Part shown: positions 46,588 through 58,800 of the stretch, piece after piece
Numbering within the stretch: the stretch's first letter is position 1
How the letters are laid out: every line of letters begins with the position of its first letter
Source: Argyresthia goedartella
Lineage: Eukaryota; Arthropoda; Insecta; Lepidoptera; Argyresthiidae
Direction: 5' to 3'
Assembly (NCBI GenBank): GCA_949825045.1
Contig: OX463827.1
Coordinates: forward strand, 1,696,501-1,760,500
DNA length: 64,000 bases
Position numbers and translations under genes: made by a program
The notes under the pieces: generated by a model
What the model was told of the DNA's origin: nothing
What the model saw: only the letters and a program-made list of their open reading frames with translations
Database searches by the model: none

Positions 46588-47538
46588 GACGCTCGGGAAT
46601 CGGACAAAATGCGAGCAGATGATGTTTTACAGATCTGTTGAAGCCAGTCAAAAAATCACACATAGGTACTTAGATACCTTAAAAACGCATACAAGAACCT
46701 TAGTAATTTTTTACACTGGAACTTTTACATGGTATCATAATCATAACAACTATATGTAACTACCTTTTATTGCTATTGTTGAATATGAAGTAATTCCATA
46801 CTTCGACGATAACAATCTGCCCATGAGTATGGCTAAGATCGTATCGTTGGGGCTAATGATCTCAAAATTTTACCTGGGGTATACAATGAAAATCAAATAA
46901 CCTAGAAAGATGAACTGAAAGCACAGAATTCAACTGAAAGAAACAATACTCAAAATTAAAGGGTTGGAGTGTAGATAAGGGGGCGCCAAGGAAAAAAAAA
47001 CTTAGAACCTTATCGACACTCTGACCAATTAAAGTCAAAAACTTGAACCAAAACTTTGGTATGTAGGTGTACTATACAGCAAAAAAAGCTGTGGGGTGGT
47101 GGTGGCCCTTTAAAAAGAGAAGGCTACGCAAAGTGGATGCAGCATTTATCGCAGTAATGATCACTGTACCATTCGGAACCAAGAATTACAAGATCAGAGA
47201 AAATTGTTTACCAAAATAACTTCTTCCATGCCGGTCAACAAGTCGATGTTTTTTTTTTTTTTTATGTCTTTTTTTTTTTTTTTTTTTTGGCTTTCTTTAG
47301 CAGGTTTTTATTTTTAGGCAAACTAATAAGATTCATTTCGTTCGATGCGATTTCGTTGGCGTATAAAAACATGCATAACACCAACTTCTTCCGAAAAATA
47401 CCGGTCGATTACTTTGATTAAAAAGTAAACTGTCATTGTCACACGGTCGGTTGATGACATATTGTTTTGTGTTGTAGTTTTTACGATTTCGATCGAAAAC
47501 GAATTACGTAAGGATATTAGCAGCAAGGGCAAATAAAA
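46588..47538. promoter_or_regulatory. Divergent intergenic region
   Basis: About 950 bases between the LOTUS gene ATG (leftward) and NDUFS3 ATG (rightward). It contains a poly-T tract at 47250-47288 and no TATA box that I trust. It presumably holds both promoters. No other gene is seen. Confidence 0.55.
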
Positions 47539-48324
47539 ATGTCCTTCTATTTGAAACGAGCTGTGGGTGCAGGAAGTCACCTGGGCCGAGCGGTTCTGCG
47601 GGCGCAGACACCGCTCGTGCAGCGGGTAGCCTCGAAGACGGATCAAGCGCCGACAATGGAGACTCGTCCCACCGTCGCCAAGTATGACCCCCTACAGAAG
47701 TCTCAGCTGGTGGATTTCGGAAAATACGTCGCGGAATGTTTGCCCAAGTTTGTACAGAAGCTGCAGATCACTGCGGGCAATGAGCTTGAGGTGCTGGTCC
47801 CGCCTGAGGGCGTGCTGCCAGTGCTGCAGTTTCTGAAGGACCACCACAGCGCGCAATTCGTGAATCTCGTGGACATCGCCGGCATGGACGTGCCCACGCG
47901 CCCGTACAGGTTTGAGATCATCTACAATCTGCTCTCGCTGCGCTACAACTCACGGATACGGGTCAAAACCTACACTGATGAGCTGACACCTGTTGACTCC
48001 GCTAATGAAATCTTCAAGGCCGCCAACTGGTATGAGAGAGAGATCTGGGACATGTATGGAGTGTTCTTCGCTAACCATCCTGACTTGAGAAGGATTTTAA
48101 CTGACTATGGCTTTGAGGGTCACCCCTTCAGGAAAGACTTCCCTCTGAGTGGGTATGTGGAGGTGAGGTATGATGATGAGCAGAAGCGTGTGGTGGTGGA
48201 GCCCCTGGAGCTGGCACAGGAGTTCCGCAAGTTTGAGCTGGAGGCTCCTTGGGAACAATTCCCCAACTTCCGGACCAACCCGGCCACTGAGGAGATAAAC
48301 AACCCAGCTGATAAGAAGGAATAA
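47539..48324 (+). CDS. NDUFS3: NADH dehydrogenase (ubiquinone) iron-sulfur protein 3
   Basis: 261 residues, single open frame from ATG 47539. The first 40 residues are basic and serine-rich with few acids ([20 protein letters not shown]), a mitochondrial targeting sequence. The Complex I 30-kDa domain follows: [33 protein letters not shown] and the family signature [20 protein letters not shown] with [18 protein letters not shown]. It is a core subunit of the peripheral arm of respiratory complex I in the matrix. Length fits the family. No introns interrupt it, and a polyadenylation signal follows. The frame is intact, so it is a working gene or a very recent retrocopy. Confidence 0.97.
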   Translation: MSFYLKRAVGAGSHLGRAVLRAQTPLVQRVASKTDQAPTMETRPTVAKYDPLQKSQLVDFGKYVAECLPKFVQKLQITAGNELEVLVPPEGVLPVLQFLKDHHSAQFVNLVDIAGMDVPTRPYRFEIIYNLLSLRYNSRIRVKTYTDELTPVDSANEIFKAANWYEREIWDMYGVFFANHPDLRRILTDYGFEGHPFRKDFPLSGYVEVRYDDEQKRVVVEPLELAQEFRKFELEAPWEQFPNFRTNPATEEINNPADKKE

Positions 48325-48365
48325 ATAAGACTAGAATATAATGTGTAAATATTATCTTGTTACTC

Positions 48366-48371
48366 AATAAA
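48366..48371 (+). terminator. Polyadenylation signal of NDUFS3
   Basis: AATAAA lies 42 bases after the NDUFS3 stop codon, in a typical position for a short 3' UTR. Confidence 0.7.
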
Positions 48372-48414
48372 TTATAGAAATCTATTGTAATTTACTTTTT
48401 AATTTGAAGATATA

Positions 48415-48600
48415 GATATATTTAGAAGCTGATGATCTTGGGTTCGAATTCCAGTAAGGGAAAATATTTGTGTGATGAGCATGAATATTTGTTTCTTAGT
48501 CTTGCATTTTTTCTATGTAATTACATAAGTATTTATCTCTATTAAATTTATCATCCCTCTAGTACTCATAACACATGCCTTATTGAGCTTACTAAGGGCC
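48415..48600 (+). repeat. SINE, 5'-truncated
   Basis: Begins near the B box (TTGGGTTCGAATTCC), then AAATATTTGTGTGATGAGC, then a tail ending CTCATAACACATGCC. Same family as 375-600 in opposite orientation. The 48600-48925 stretch after it holds nothing recognisable. Confidence 0.7.
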
Positions 48601-48924
48601 AAGTTAAATTATTATTTATGTAAAATGTGAATGTTATGTTATGTAAAAGTCATTTTAATTTCGTTACATAGATTTTGGGATCAAAAACCCAGCCAAAGAT
48701 AATGAAGATGTCTTTCAGTGGATAAGTAGGAAGGAGTAGTAAAATTATAACCACATTTGATATTACTTTATTTACAGACCAATTTGTACATTGCATTTTC
48801 TTGAAGATTCTTTACAAACTTAAATTGCCTTAAATGTAAGTACATGTGCTTTTTATGACATAAAAAAACACCCACAAAAATCGTAAATAAATAAGCTTTG
48901 TTAGACACATTATGAAAAAAGTGT

Positions 48925-49250
48925 CTATATGGTATTTCAATCTGGTACTAGGACCCCCAAATACGTGCCTCCCATCACCCTAAATGGCGTTAATCTTGTT
49001 AGGGTCAACCATTTTAGATATCTTGGTCACAGTGTATCGGAAAATCTTAAAGATAATCTTTATATTGAAAGGGAGCGCAGGGCGTTGGCAGTCAGAGGTA
49101 ACATGCAGGCCCGTAGGCTTGCAAAATGTTTGAGACAGATGAAATTCACTTTATTTAAGTCATACTGTCAAGACATTCTACAACTGCAGCCTAAAGCGTT
49201 AACTATAAGCTTACAATGCCCTGCGAGTCCAATATAATAAAATGTTCAGG
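48925..49250 (+). mobile_element. RTE-like LINE RT scrap
   Basis: Encodes FQSGTRTPKYVPPITLNG, RYLGHSVSENLKDNL and ERRALAVRGNMQARRLA, the C-terminal RT region of RTE-type LINEs. It is truncated at both ends and lies between the convergent NDUFS3 and Cactin genes. Confidence 0.65.
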
Positions 49251-49560
49251 ATGTTGTTGGGGCTGCCTCATTTCTGCAGTGCTTTTATAATGTTTGCTGA
49301 GATGCGAACGGGAGCGCACTGTTTCGATTATCGGCAGAGCCTGGGACAGAACCAATGAGATTCTGAGAGTGATCTCGAGAAAGTTTGACTGCCCAATGTA
49401 CTAACATTGGTTAGTCAAGCTTATCTCGAGCAACCAATAGTTTTTTATTTTATTTTTACTCTGTTTACTAACTATAGTTTTTGTGTGTTACCAACAAATA
49501 ATGGATCATTATTATCTGAAAGAAATAAATTGAATTGAAAAAAATATCCCGGACAGTCGT

Positions 49561-49659
49561 CTACCTCCTGTACTGGTACCTCTTGAAGTGGAACCACAGC
49601 TGGTAGATGTTGCAGAAGTGGCAGCGGAAGCCGCGCTTGTACGAGTGCTCCCACACGCT
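49561..49659 (-). repeat. Tandem duplicate of Cactin terminal codons, in frame after the stop
   Basis: 33 codons, directly following the Cactin TAG in the same frame and ending in their own TAG. They repeat the last 30 codons (WEHSYKRGFRCHF, QLWFHFKRYQYRR) with several synonymous changes and a 3-base deletion. It is part of the 3' UTR unless read through or spliced into. Confidence 0.9.
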
Positions 49660-49848
49660 CTACCGTCGGTACCGGTACCGCTTGAAGTGGAACCACAGCT
49701 GGAAGATGTTGTTGTGGAAGTGGCAGCGGAAGCCGCGCTTGTACGAGTACTCCCACTCGCGGTTCACGATTTTGAAGGCGATGTCCTCGTAGGGCGGGCC
49801 GGCGTGGAAGCGTAGGACCGCGAACTCCGCGTTGTCCGCGCATGGTTT
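49660..49848 (-). CDS. Cactin: Cactin terminal coding exon
   Basis: 63 codons including stop TAG (49660-49662). The acceptor is AATTCCAG/AAACC. It encodes the end of CactinC: FHAGPPYEDIAFKIVNREW to FHFKRYRYRR. Confidence 0.95.
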   Translation of the reverse strand, partial: KPCADNAEFAVLRFHAGPPYEDIAFKIVNREWEYSYKRGFRCHFHNNIFQLWFHFKRYRYRR

Positions 49849-52800
49849 CTGGAATTAAGTGAGACGTAAGTAATGGCTAAACGTGGGCACAACTCGGCCC
49901 CTGCCACCCCGCATGAGAAATGTCGTAACACTGTCTTTAATGTTTGTATTTTTTGTAAGTAGGAAAATTGCAAACCTCAGATTCTTATATATCTAAAATT
50001 CATTGCACATCTGCTGAACCGACAATGCTCGATAATCACGATAGAGGAGCGATCGCCTGCCTGTGGTTTAAGTTGCTTGTAGCCCTGTACGATCTTCGGC
50101 TGCGGGTTGTGTTGTTTTGTATAGTATACTCACCAGACTGAACTCTGGCGTGGCAGACTTGTCAATGAGGTCCGGATAGAAGATGTTGAATTTGTAGCCC
50201 TGCACGATCTTCGGCGGCGGGTTGTCCATATCGTAGTGCGTCTGGTTATACTTGTTCCACTCGAAGCCGGTGTGCACTCTGCAGATTAACATGCGAGGGT
50301 CAAAAAAGGAGAATTTCGAATGGATTGTTTTGTTACACGGGATGACGGACGGCAGATCAAAGCAGTTAAAGAGGAGAAACAAGGCCAGTGGGCAAACAAT
50401 TGCCCGGTGGCTCGAGACACGAATTGTCCTTTCAATCTCAATTGGCTAACTAGTGAGGAAATCTCCTGACTGACACCCATATTGAGTATTGAATAGCTGT
50501 CTAAACGAGGGCGCAACTTTGCCTCTGTCACGTTGTAGCTGTTTTGGAGGTATTGTTTCTACATAATAAGTGAGATCCTTTAGAAGCAAGCTAGAGCCAC
50601 GCACCTGTTGAAGTATCTGGGCTTGCGCGGGCGATACTTGTCGGCGAGCGGGGCATCGAGCGTGGGCGGCGGCTCCAGCGGCGCCTCCACGCTGAACTGC
50701 GCCTCGTCCGCGCCCATCGCGCGCCGCGCCTCGCGCTCGAACACAGCCACGCCGGCGGGGGCGGCCGTGCCGGAGCTGCCCGCTGTGGGTGCCGGCTGCA
50801 ACACATTTAAACGTACACATTGATATATATATTGATACAGACCTGTGTTTGACCAGAAACAACGACACGATGGTTTTTGTAGCATGTACCAAGTTAGGTT
50901 TCACCTTTACTAGACTGGATTTAGCTTCCGGCTTCCATAAGATTCAAATTACAGAAGTACAAAGGCGTATAAATCAGTACTTGGTAGCTCCTTGGACAGT
51001 TTTGAGTGTTTCGTTTTGGATTTAAATATTTTCCTACATTTTTTTTTAAATTTTCCAAGACCAATATGACAGAATGATTGTACAAGACAATCTATATATA
51101 TCTAGACGACATCATCATTTATACAATATTATCAACATAGAAAGCCAGCTACTCATCAATCATACCCCGATACAAAACAATTCCAAGCTTCATAATCCCA
51201 GTTGACTCACCATATCCGCCGCTTCCCTGCCTGCCTGCAGTCTCCCGCGCAGATAGCTGATCCTCTCCTCATCATCCACCACCCCGATGAGTATGGTCGC
51301 GGGCTCCAGCGCGTCGTGCGCGAGCGGCGCGGGCGAGTACCTGCCGGCCAGGTAGAGCGCGACGCAGGCGGCCTCCGTCTCGGCGTCGGGCTCCGACGTC
51401 GGCGGCTGCTCGGAGTCGGGCGCCGGGGACGCGGGGGGAGAGGGGCTGGGGGTTACATACAAACATGTTAGTTTAACATGCTTCTCGTAGGGAAACCTTC
51501 ATATCTCGCTAGCTGCGGCGAATGTAACGTAAAGGAAGTATTGTATGAATCGCTAAACGCAGGCGCAGCAGTGCCTATGCCACCTTGTATGGGGAAAGGC
51601 GTGACGCTGTTTGTTTATAGACAAAGACGAAATGCTAGATGTTAAGGAGATTATCCACATTATTCCTACGGGGAATCAGAAATGAATGATAAATAAGCGA
51701 AATAGTGACCACACAACATACCGGCTGTCTGCTGCGTCAGCGTCCGCACTCTCCTCCAGCTTGGTGACGCCCTGCTCCTGCTTGAGCAGCTCGAGCTTGC
51801 GGCGCAGGTTCTGCTGGTGCCGGTCGCGGAGGCGAGCTCGCGCCATGTGTGCTGTAACACAATGCAGGTTGCATAATCAAGGGGATTCAACTCACAGCAT
51901 CGGATGTGCAACAATAAGTTCAGTACTAAGTAGGTAGCAGAAGACCTAATAGAAGTAGCTATCGGGTACCGTAATAGTAGTGTAAGAGAAGCTCCACACG
52001 GAGCAAAGCAAATTGCGTGTTATATCTAAGCGTGCCGTACCTTTCAGCTGGCTGAGCAGGTTCTCCCAGTATCCGATGTCGATGCCGTCCTGTCGCCCGC
52101 TGATCTTGGTCTCGATCTGCTGCTGAAGAGCTTCCAACTGCACGCCGGTCTTGCCCTTGAATATCTGCAACGGGCGAAAGGGATCGTATAGAGACTGGCC
52201 GCGTAACACCAGAGCCCTGATGATGAACGATTACGCATTGACTGAGTAAGCGAATCGATCTTAAGAAACTCTTAAAATATATTTGACCTGGAATCCGAAA
52301 AATTAATTGATTCCAATCAATCTGGGTGCACGGCAGTGCACCACCAAGTCGAGCAAGCACAGCCGTACCATCCTTTTCTCGAAGCAATTCAGGCCATATT
52401 CGACCCCCCTAAAACTTCGTTGTGGATAAAACAAGAAGCCTGATTTTTCTGTTACTAATTAGGCCTTATATCAACACGATATATTAAATTTTTTATTCAA
52501 TTTGAACCAGTAGTTTAAGAATTGTAACATGTCAACCTCATTTTGTCACTGACTGACTGACCGATCATCAAAACTCCCAGGCACTTCTAGCAGACATAGA
52601 ACCTTCAAATTTGGGATATAAATAGTAATTAGTATTCTTATCAAGGGAAAACTTAAACATTTCAAGCTTATGTATAGTTTTCCAGAAAACCCATCTGCAT
52701 CAATAACTTTGTAATCTTATATAAAATGTATAGGATTACAAAGTTACATTTGCAGTTTATGAATCATTGAATGCCCCTAGGAAAATATGCCTTTACAAAC

Positions 52801-55800
52801 AAGATTCTATAAACATATTATGTAATACATACATAATATCACGCCTGTTTCCTAGAAGAGGGATACGTACATCCACCAGGGACCACCACTTACCACGGTC
52901 CAGGCATACATCCCTCGTTTCCTTTGGTTACCATTATGCTTAAATTATATATTACTAGCTGACCCGGCAAACGCTGTTTTGCCATATAAATAATTATAAC
53001 ACTTAGGGGTATGAAAAATAGATGTTAGCCGATTCTCAGACTACGAAGACAAACACTGTGACACGAGAATTTTATATACAGGGTGTAACAAAAAGGGTTT
53101 AACTCCCGAATGTATGTGGTTACTATGGGACCAACTTGATCAGAGCAACTTGATTTTTCACTTCTCCATATAAATCAGCCGAGCGCCCAGACGGAAATGT
53201 ATGGGGAAGTGAAAAATCAAGTTGCTCTAATCAAGTTGGTCCCATAGTAAAAGTTGCTCAGAATGATGTCCCAAACCACATACATCCGGGAGTTAAACCC
53301 TTTTTGTTACACCCTGTATATATGTATGATGTACATTCCCGACAAAATGCTTCAAATATAATAAAAAATGTCGTGTGAGGATCCGAACCTAACCAGAACC
53401 TAACAGCAAACAACCAAGATAAAATTTAGTAGTATCAGTTTATTAGAAGTATAGTATTTACACTGAAGTCTATAAAAAAAGATGATGCGAAGATGAGGAT
53501 GGATGAGATGTGAAACAGGTTTTATAAAAGCTTTTTAATAAAAGCTCTAAAAGTTTGGGTTAAGACGTATTTAAACAAAAAAGTGGCAGTTAGTGCTCCG
53601 ACAGGCATAGCTGCATTTAATGTGAATGGAATGACTATACATAGATTGTTGCAGTTGCCTATAGAACACAAGCAAACGCCGAAGTACAAACCACTTTCTG
53701 ATGACGTGCTTAAAGTTCTGAGATCAGATTTAAAAGAAGTAGTGTTGTTTATCATAGACGAAGTGTCGATGATATCCAATGTTACTTTAACATATATTCA
53801 TTTACGCTTGTCTGAGATTTTCGACACAGACGACGATCAAAACGGGTGGTTTGGAAAAAAACATCTTGTAGTTTTCGGGGATCTCTTACAGCTTCCGCCC
53901 GTAAGAGAAAAGTCCCCTTTTGAAAAACTGACAGTAACTGAAACTAACAAATTGCTAGGTTCCCTCAGTATGCCGAATCTGTGGATTGAACTGTTTGACA
54001 AGCTCAAGCAATGGTGTCATGACTCGGGCTTAGTTTTAAACAGCAATAAAACAAAACTCATACTCATTAAATCACCATACATGAAAAGCAATCTCGAAAC
54101 ACCTCTCATATCACACAGTCATACTTGTATGCATGACCAAAATATTACAAAATCTTGCCACTGCCCCAATATAGAACTCGTCAACTCGCACGTCTACCTG
54201 GGTCTGGTAATAGATCACAAGTTTAACTGGAATAGTCATATAGAACGGGTGTGTACAAAGCTTCGAGCTTTTCTGGCTAACATGCACATAATAAAAAATC
54301 GCCTGCCCTTTAACATCAGGTTAATGCTGTACAATGCTTTGGCAGACTCCGTAATCTCCTATGGGCTCAGTAGCTACGGACTCACGCATAAAACTTCCCT
54401 AGACTGCATACTACGTCTACAAATTAAAATTCTAAAAAATATAGTACCTCCAAAAATCAGACTCCAGTACTCCAATGATAAGCTCAAACTGTTCAAATAC
54501 TGTAAAACACTACCAGTACACACCAAAGTAGAATACACACTACTAAAAGAACAATTCTTCAATTTATCCGTCCAAAAACCGTTATCACATAAAATCGGCA
54601 CCAGAAGCTGCACGAAAAAAAAGCTGATGACTTTAGGAGCAAATAACTTTTACGGGAAACGTCGAATTAGCTATCTAATTCCTCGTCTTCTTAACGGTCT
54701 CTGTCCGGAACTCAAATCATCAATCCATCCCAAAAATATCAATCACAAATTAAAATCATACTTTATATCATTACTTCCATAGTCGTACACAAACTGTATT
54801 TTGCCTTTTAGCCAGCAACTGACTTCATGCTTATACATATTGTTTTTATCGACCCACCTACATAATACACTAGACTAATTTTGTGCTACATACAAACCTT
54901 AGTGGTTTAAGTAGTGCATTAAGTTAGATAAGTATTTAAAACTCTGTAATTTGATAAATAAATAAATTAAAAAAAATAATAATACATACGATGAACTTAC
55001 AATTAACATGCGACAACTTAATGATTCTGACTTTGTTGAAATGTTAAACAGAATCAGATTAGGTGTGACTACACAAAAAGACCGCGACTTACTCTCGACT
55101 AGATTATTACATCTTAAATCCGATTCCAATAAAAACCGATTAAATGAAATAATTGAACACCTCTCGAAACTTCCTGATGATACTGTTTGCTTATTACCTA
55201 CAAAAAATATGTGTCTACAATTAAATACTGCAATGCTCAGGTCTCTCCCATATCCTGAAATAATACTTACAGCCATAGATAGCATAGATTGTCCCAGATA
55301 CCTAACAAAAAGAGCTCGTGAATGCATAAAGAAATATGAAGACGATGCGTCTATGACTGCAGGCCTGGAAGAGAACATAATTATAAAAATAGGAGCAAAA
55401 GTCATGTTAAGGCGAAATATTGACGTAAGTCTCGGTTTGGTCAATGGTTCTATCGGTATAGTGCGAAGAGTTAAGATTGATCCAGATGATCCAAAAATAA
55501 TTAAGAAAATATGCATTCAGTTTAATAATGATCATGAAATTTACGAGCTTAGTCCGGTCAAAACTAAATTTGAAATTATTAATAGGGCATATGTTCATCG
55601 CGAACAACTTCCCATATGTATAGCCTATGCTATAACCATCCACAAAAGTCAGGGCCTAAGTCTAAATAATGCGCTGATGGATATAGGTTCTGCAGTGTTC
55701 ACATCCGGTCAAGCTTACGTGGCACTTTCGAGAGTAACAAGTCTGGGCGGTTTACATCTAATTAATGTCGATTTCGGAAGTTTTAAAGCTCAGGAATCAT

Positions 55801-58800
55801 CAATTTGTGAACACAACAGATTGAGAAGCATTTACCGCCCAGATTTGTCAAAAATTTTAACATCAAAGCGTCAGAGAAAAACACATCGTGACAGGGAGTG
55901 GGCTTTGAGAAAAACTGTAGCTGAAGCTCAAGAAGTAATACCAGAAAAGAAAAAGAGAAAGACTACCTACAAACATAAGAAATAATCATAAGACAGGTTT
56001 TATGTTTTTTATTGTTATTGTAAAAGTACCAAAGGTACCAAATTTTAAAAAGTAGAACTTTACAAAAAGAAGTGAGATCCCATCAAAAACATCCTGTAAA
56101 AAATACCAAGTCTCGCAGCTCTGTGATTCTACCGTAAAAAGTTGTGAGATCCATGTTATACCAAGTCGGTTAACTGATTTAGTCCCTACTTAAGGGGCCT
56201 TCTGTCTTAAGTTAATACGTAAGATATTTTCATATCTATATTCAAATCTTTTACTTTTTAAATAAAAATATCGACTTGGCCATCGCATGCTTAGTTTGTT
56301 TAGTCCTTTACAACCAGGGTCTGCTGGAAGAAATCTCTATTTAGAGATAAGCTGACCTTGGTACATGTTATTTCTGTTTTTATGTCCTGTCATGTATCGT
56401 GTAATAAATATATACAAATACGTTATCTATCACACAGAACTAAGAGCCAGAAACCTGGTTTTTCATCAAATTCCTTCCGAATGCATAAAGAAGTGAAAGG
56501 TACTGGAATTTAATGGACTGAAAATAACTAGAGCATTAGTAATTTTGTTGCACTAGTCTTCCATTTTCTATTGTTGCCACTTGTTAAAGGTATACATATA
56601 TTAGTTTTGGAACCAAGTTTTAATCGTGTAGAACGCAATTATACTCTAAACAACCTAATATAATGTAGATATGATTTCGAAGATACATTGTGCCTTCATG
56701 CGATGGCCAAGTCGATATTTTTATTTAAAAAGTAAAAGATTTGAATATAGATATGAAAATATCTTACGTATTAACTTAAGACAGAAGGCCCCTTAAGTAG
56801 GGACTAAATCAGTTAACCGACTTGGTATAACATGGATCTCACAACTTTTTACGGTAGAATCACAGAGCTGCGAGACTTGGTATTTTTTACAGGATGTTTT
56901 TGATGGGTTAATTTTTCGGCACATCAAATATTATTTACTTTATTCCACAAAAACAGAAGATAGAGATACATCAAAATGGAAACTACGTGTAAAAAGGCGA
57001 ACTTATCTCTAAAAGGAGATTTCTCCCATCCAGCAAACCTAGGATGGACAGAATACATTAAAGAACAAGGAGACCTATGTGAACAACATAGAAAAATTTA
57101 AATAATAAACTTCATACCTATATGTAAATATAGTAGTTTATGGTACTGATACTAATGAAAGGCATTAAAACTCTAGTGTGTTTCATAATAATATCACGCG
57201 AGAGTTTTAATGCCTAATTATGTACAGTTACATACACCAGGTTTATCTACACAAATATCATAAGCTTTCTGTGAAAATGTGTTCAGGAACCGCATGTTCA
57301 ACCGGCATTGTGGCATTGATCATTGCTCTGTACTTGTTTAGCTTGTTCAGTAGTACCAACTTCACAGACAAACTAGGGGAGGCACGCGGGCGGGCGGCGT
57401 TTGAAATATAAAAAAATAGTTTTTACCAAGTAGTATATCATGACGTGTGGTTTTTGGACGCAGTAAAGAGGGTTTACGATACATGTGTGGATAAAATTAT
57501 ACTCTAATATACATAAATACAACATATTACATAAGTATACAATGGAAGAGAAAGATGGTGTTCTTTTAAGAAACTTAAAAATATTAAGTGACGGGCTGTC
57601 TCTGATGGCGTTACGAAGTTAGTTCCAGAGGCTGACAGCTCGTAGTCTGAACCCATATTCATATGCGGCTGTGTCGTGTTGCGGAGTTATAAGCAGTGAC
57701 CGAGCGTGAGATCTCGGAGGCCTATCCGAAGACAGAAATTCAAAACGATCTCGTAAGAAGCCGGGGTAGCGCGGATTAAATAAGATGTTGAAGAGGCAGA
57801 TGAGGTTGTGAGAATCCCGACGAAAAAGGATAGGGAGCCACGTCAACTCTCTGCGATACTCCGACTGAATATTACTGATGCCCCAAGTGGGATTCGCTGA
57901 CTTCCAACGTCACGTGATACTTTGTACAGAAACCGTCAAATCGCATGCATGTTGTTAGCGTCGTAGCGAGTGTTATGTCAGCGAGTGCAACTTGGCTAGG
58001 GGGCAGGTGTCAGAGAATTAGCTTATGAAGTATTAGAGAATATTGAGAAAAGCCAATAAATACAAGAACATCCAGGTCTACTCCAGCTGGAACACAGGCT
58101 AGATTGTCTGCAAAATAATGATAAAGGGATACCCCTCAAAAGGTATTCGCGCACTTAACCCCGCACAGAACAGCGCTTTTTTGCAATGAAAACTTCCCTC
58201 TGCTGGCCAAAGGCTTCTCTTCCCCTCCTCCTCTTCTTCTACTACTCTACGTGCTCCTGTGCAATTTCCCAACGAGTCTTGAAGTGGTTCCTCAAGGCGT
58301 CAGTTTAACGTTTCCTGGGGCGACCGAGCTAGCTCCCTGGCCTTGTTCACAGGCGCACAGCGAGTACACGTACCTGTGTGACGTCATCAGCGACGGCCTG
58401 GTGCACCTGGCTCCGCGGCGCGTTCAGTCCGCGCAGCTTATTCATCTCGTCGTTGACGATGGTCTGCACATCCTCCCAGTACGACAGGTTCGCATCGTTG
58501 GTTTCCAGCTCCTTGTACACCTGTCAACATCATTATTATTATTGAGCGAGCGCGAAGCGCGGCATAGTGTCTCCGTTTCAGCTTGTGCAAAAATGCCTTC
58601 GTATATCCGGATGTTCGATTCTCGTGAATTTTTTTGAGGGGGGTTACTACAACATCTTATGCCGATTCAGATTAGTAACCTAATTTGATCCGCAAAATTA
58701 CCGTGACCGTCTTAAAACAAATCTTGGTATAATGTAAATAAAGCCCTTATGGCGAATTGGAATGGAAATGGTTGCCATGATGATGTTCTTGTTTTGAACC

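Noticed and set aside
49472..49843. A 123-codon minus-strand ORF
   Set aside because: It is a shadow of the Cactin terminal exon and its duplicate, in the wrong frame and across a splice site.
58251..58637. A 128-codon plus-strand ORF
   Set aside because: It is antisense to the Cactin exon at 58374-58520 and has no independent features.
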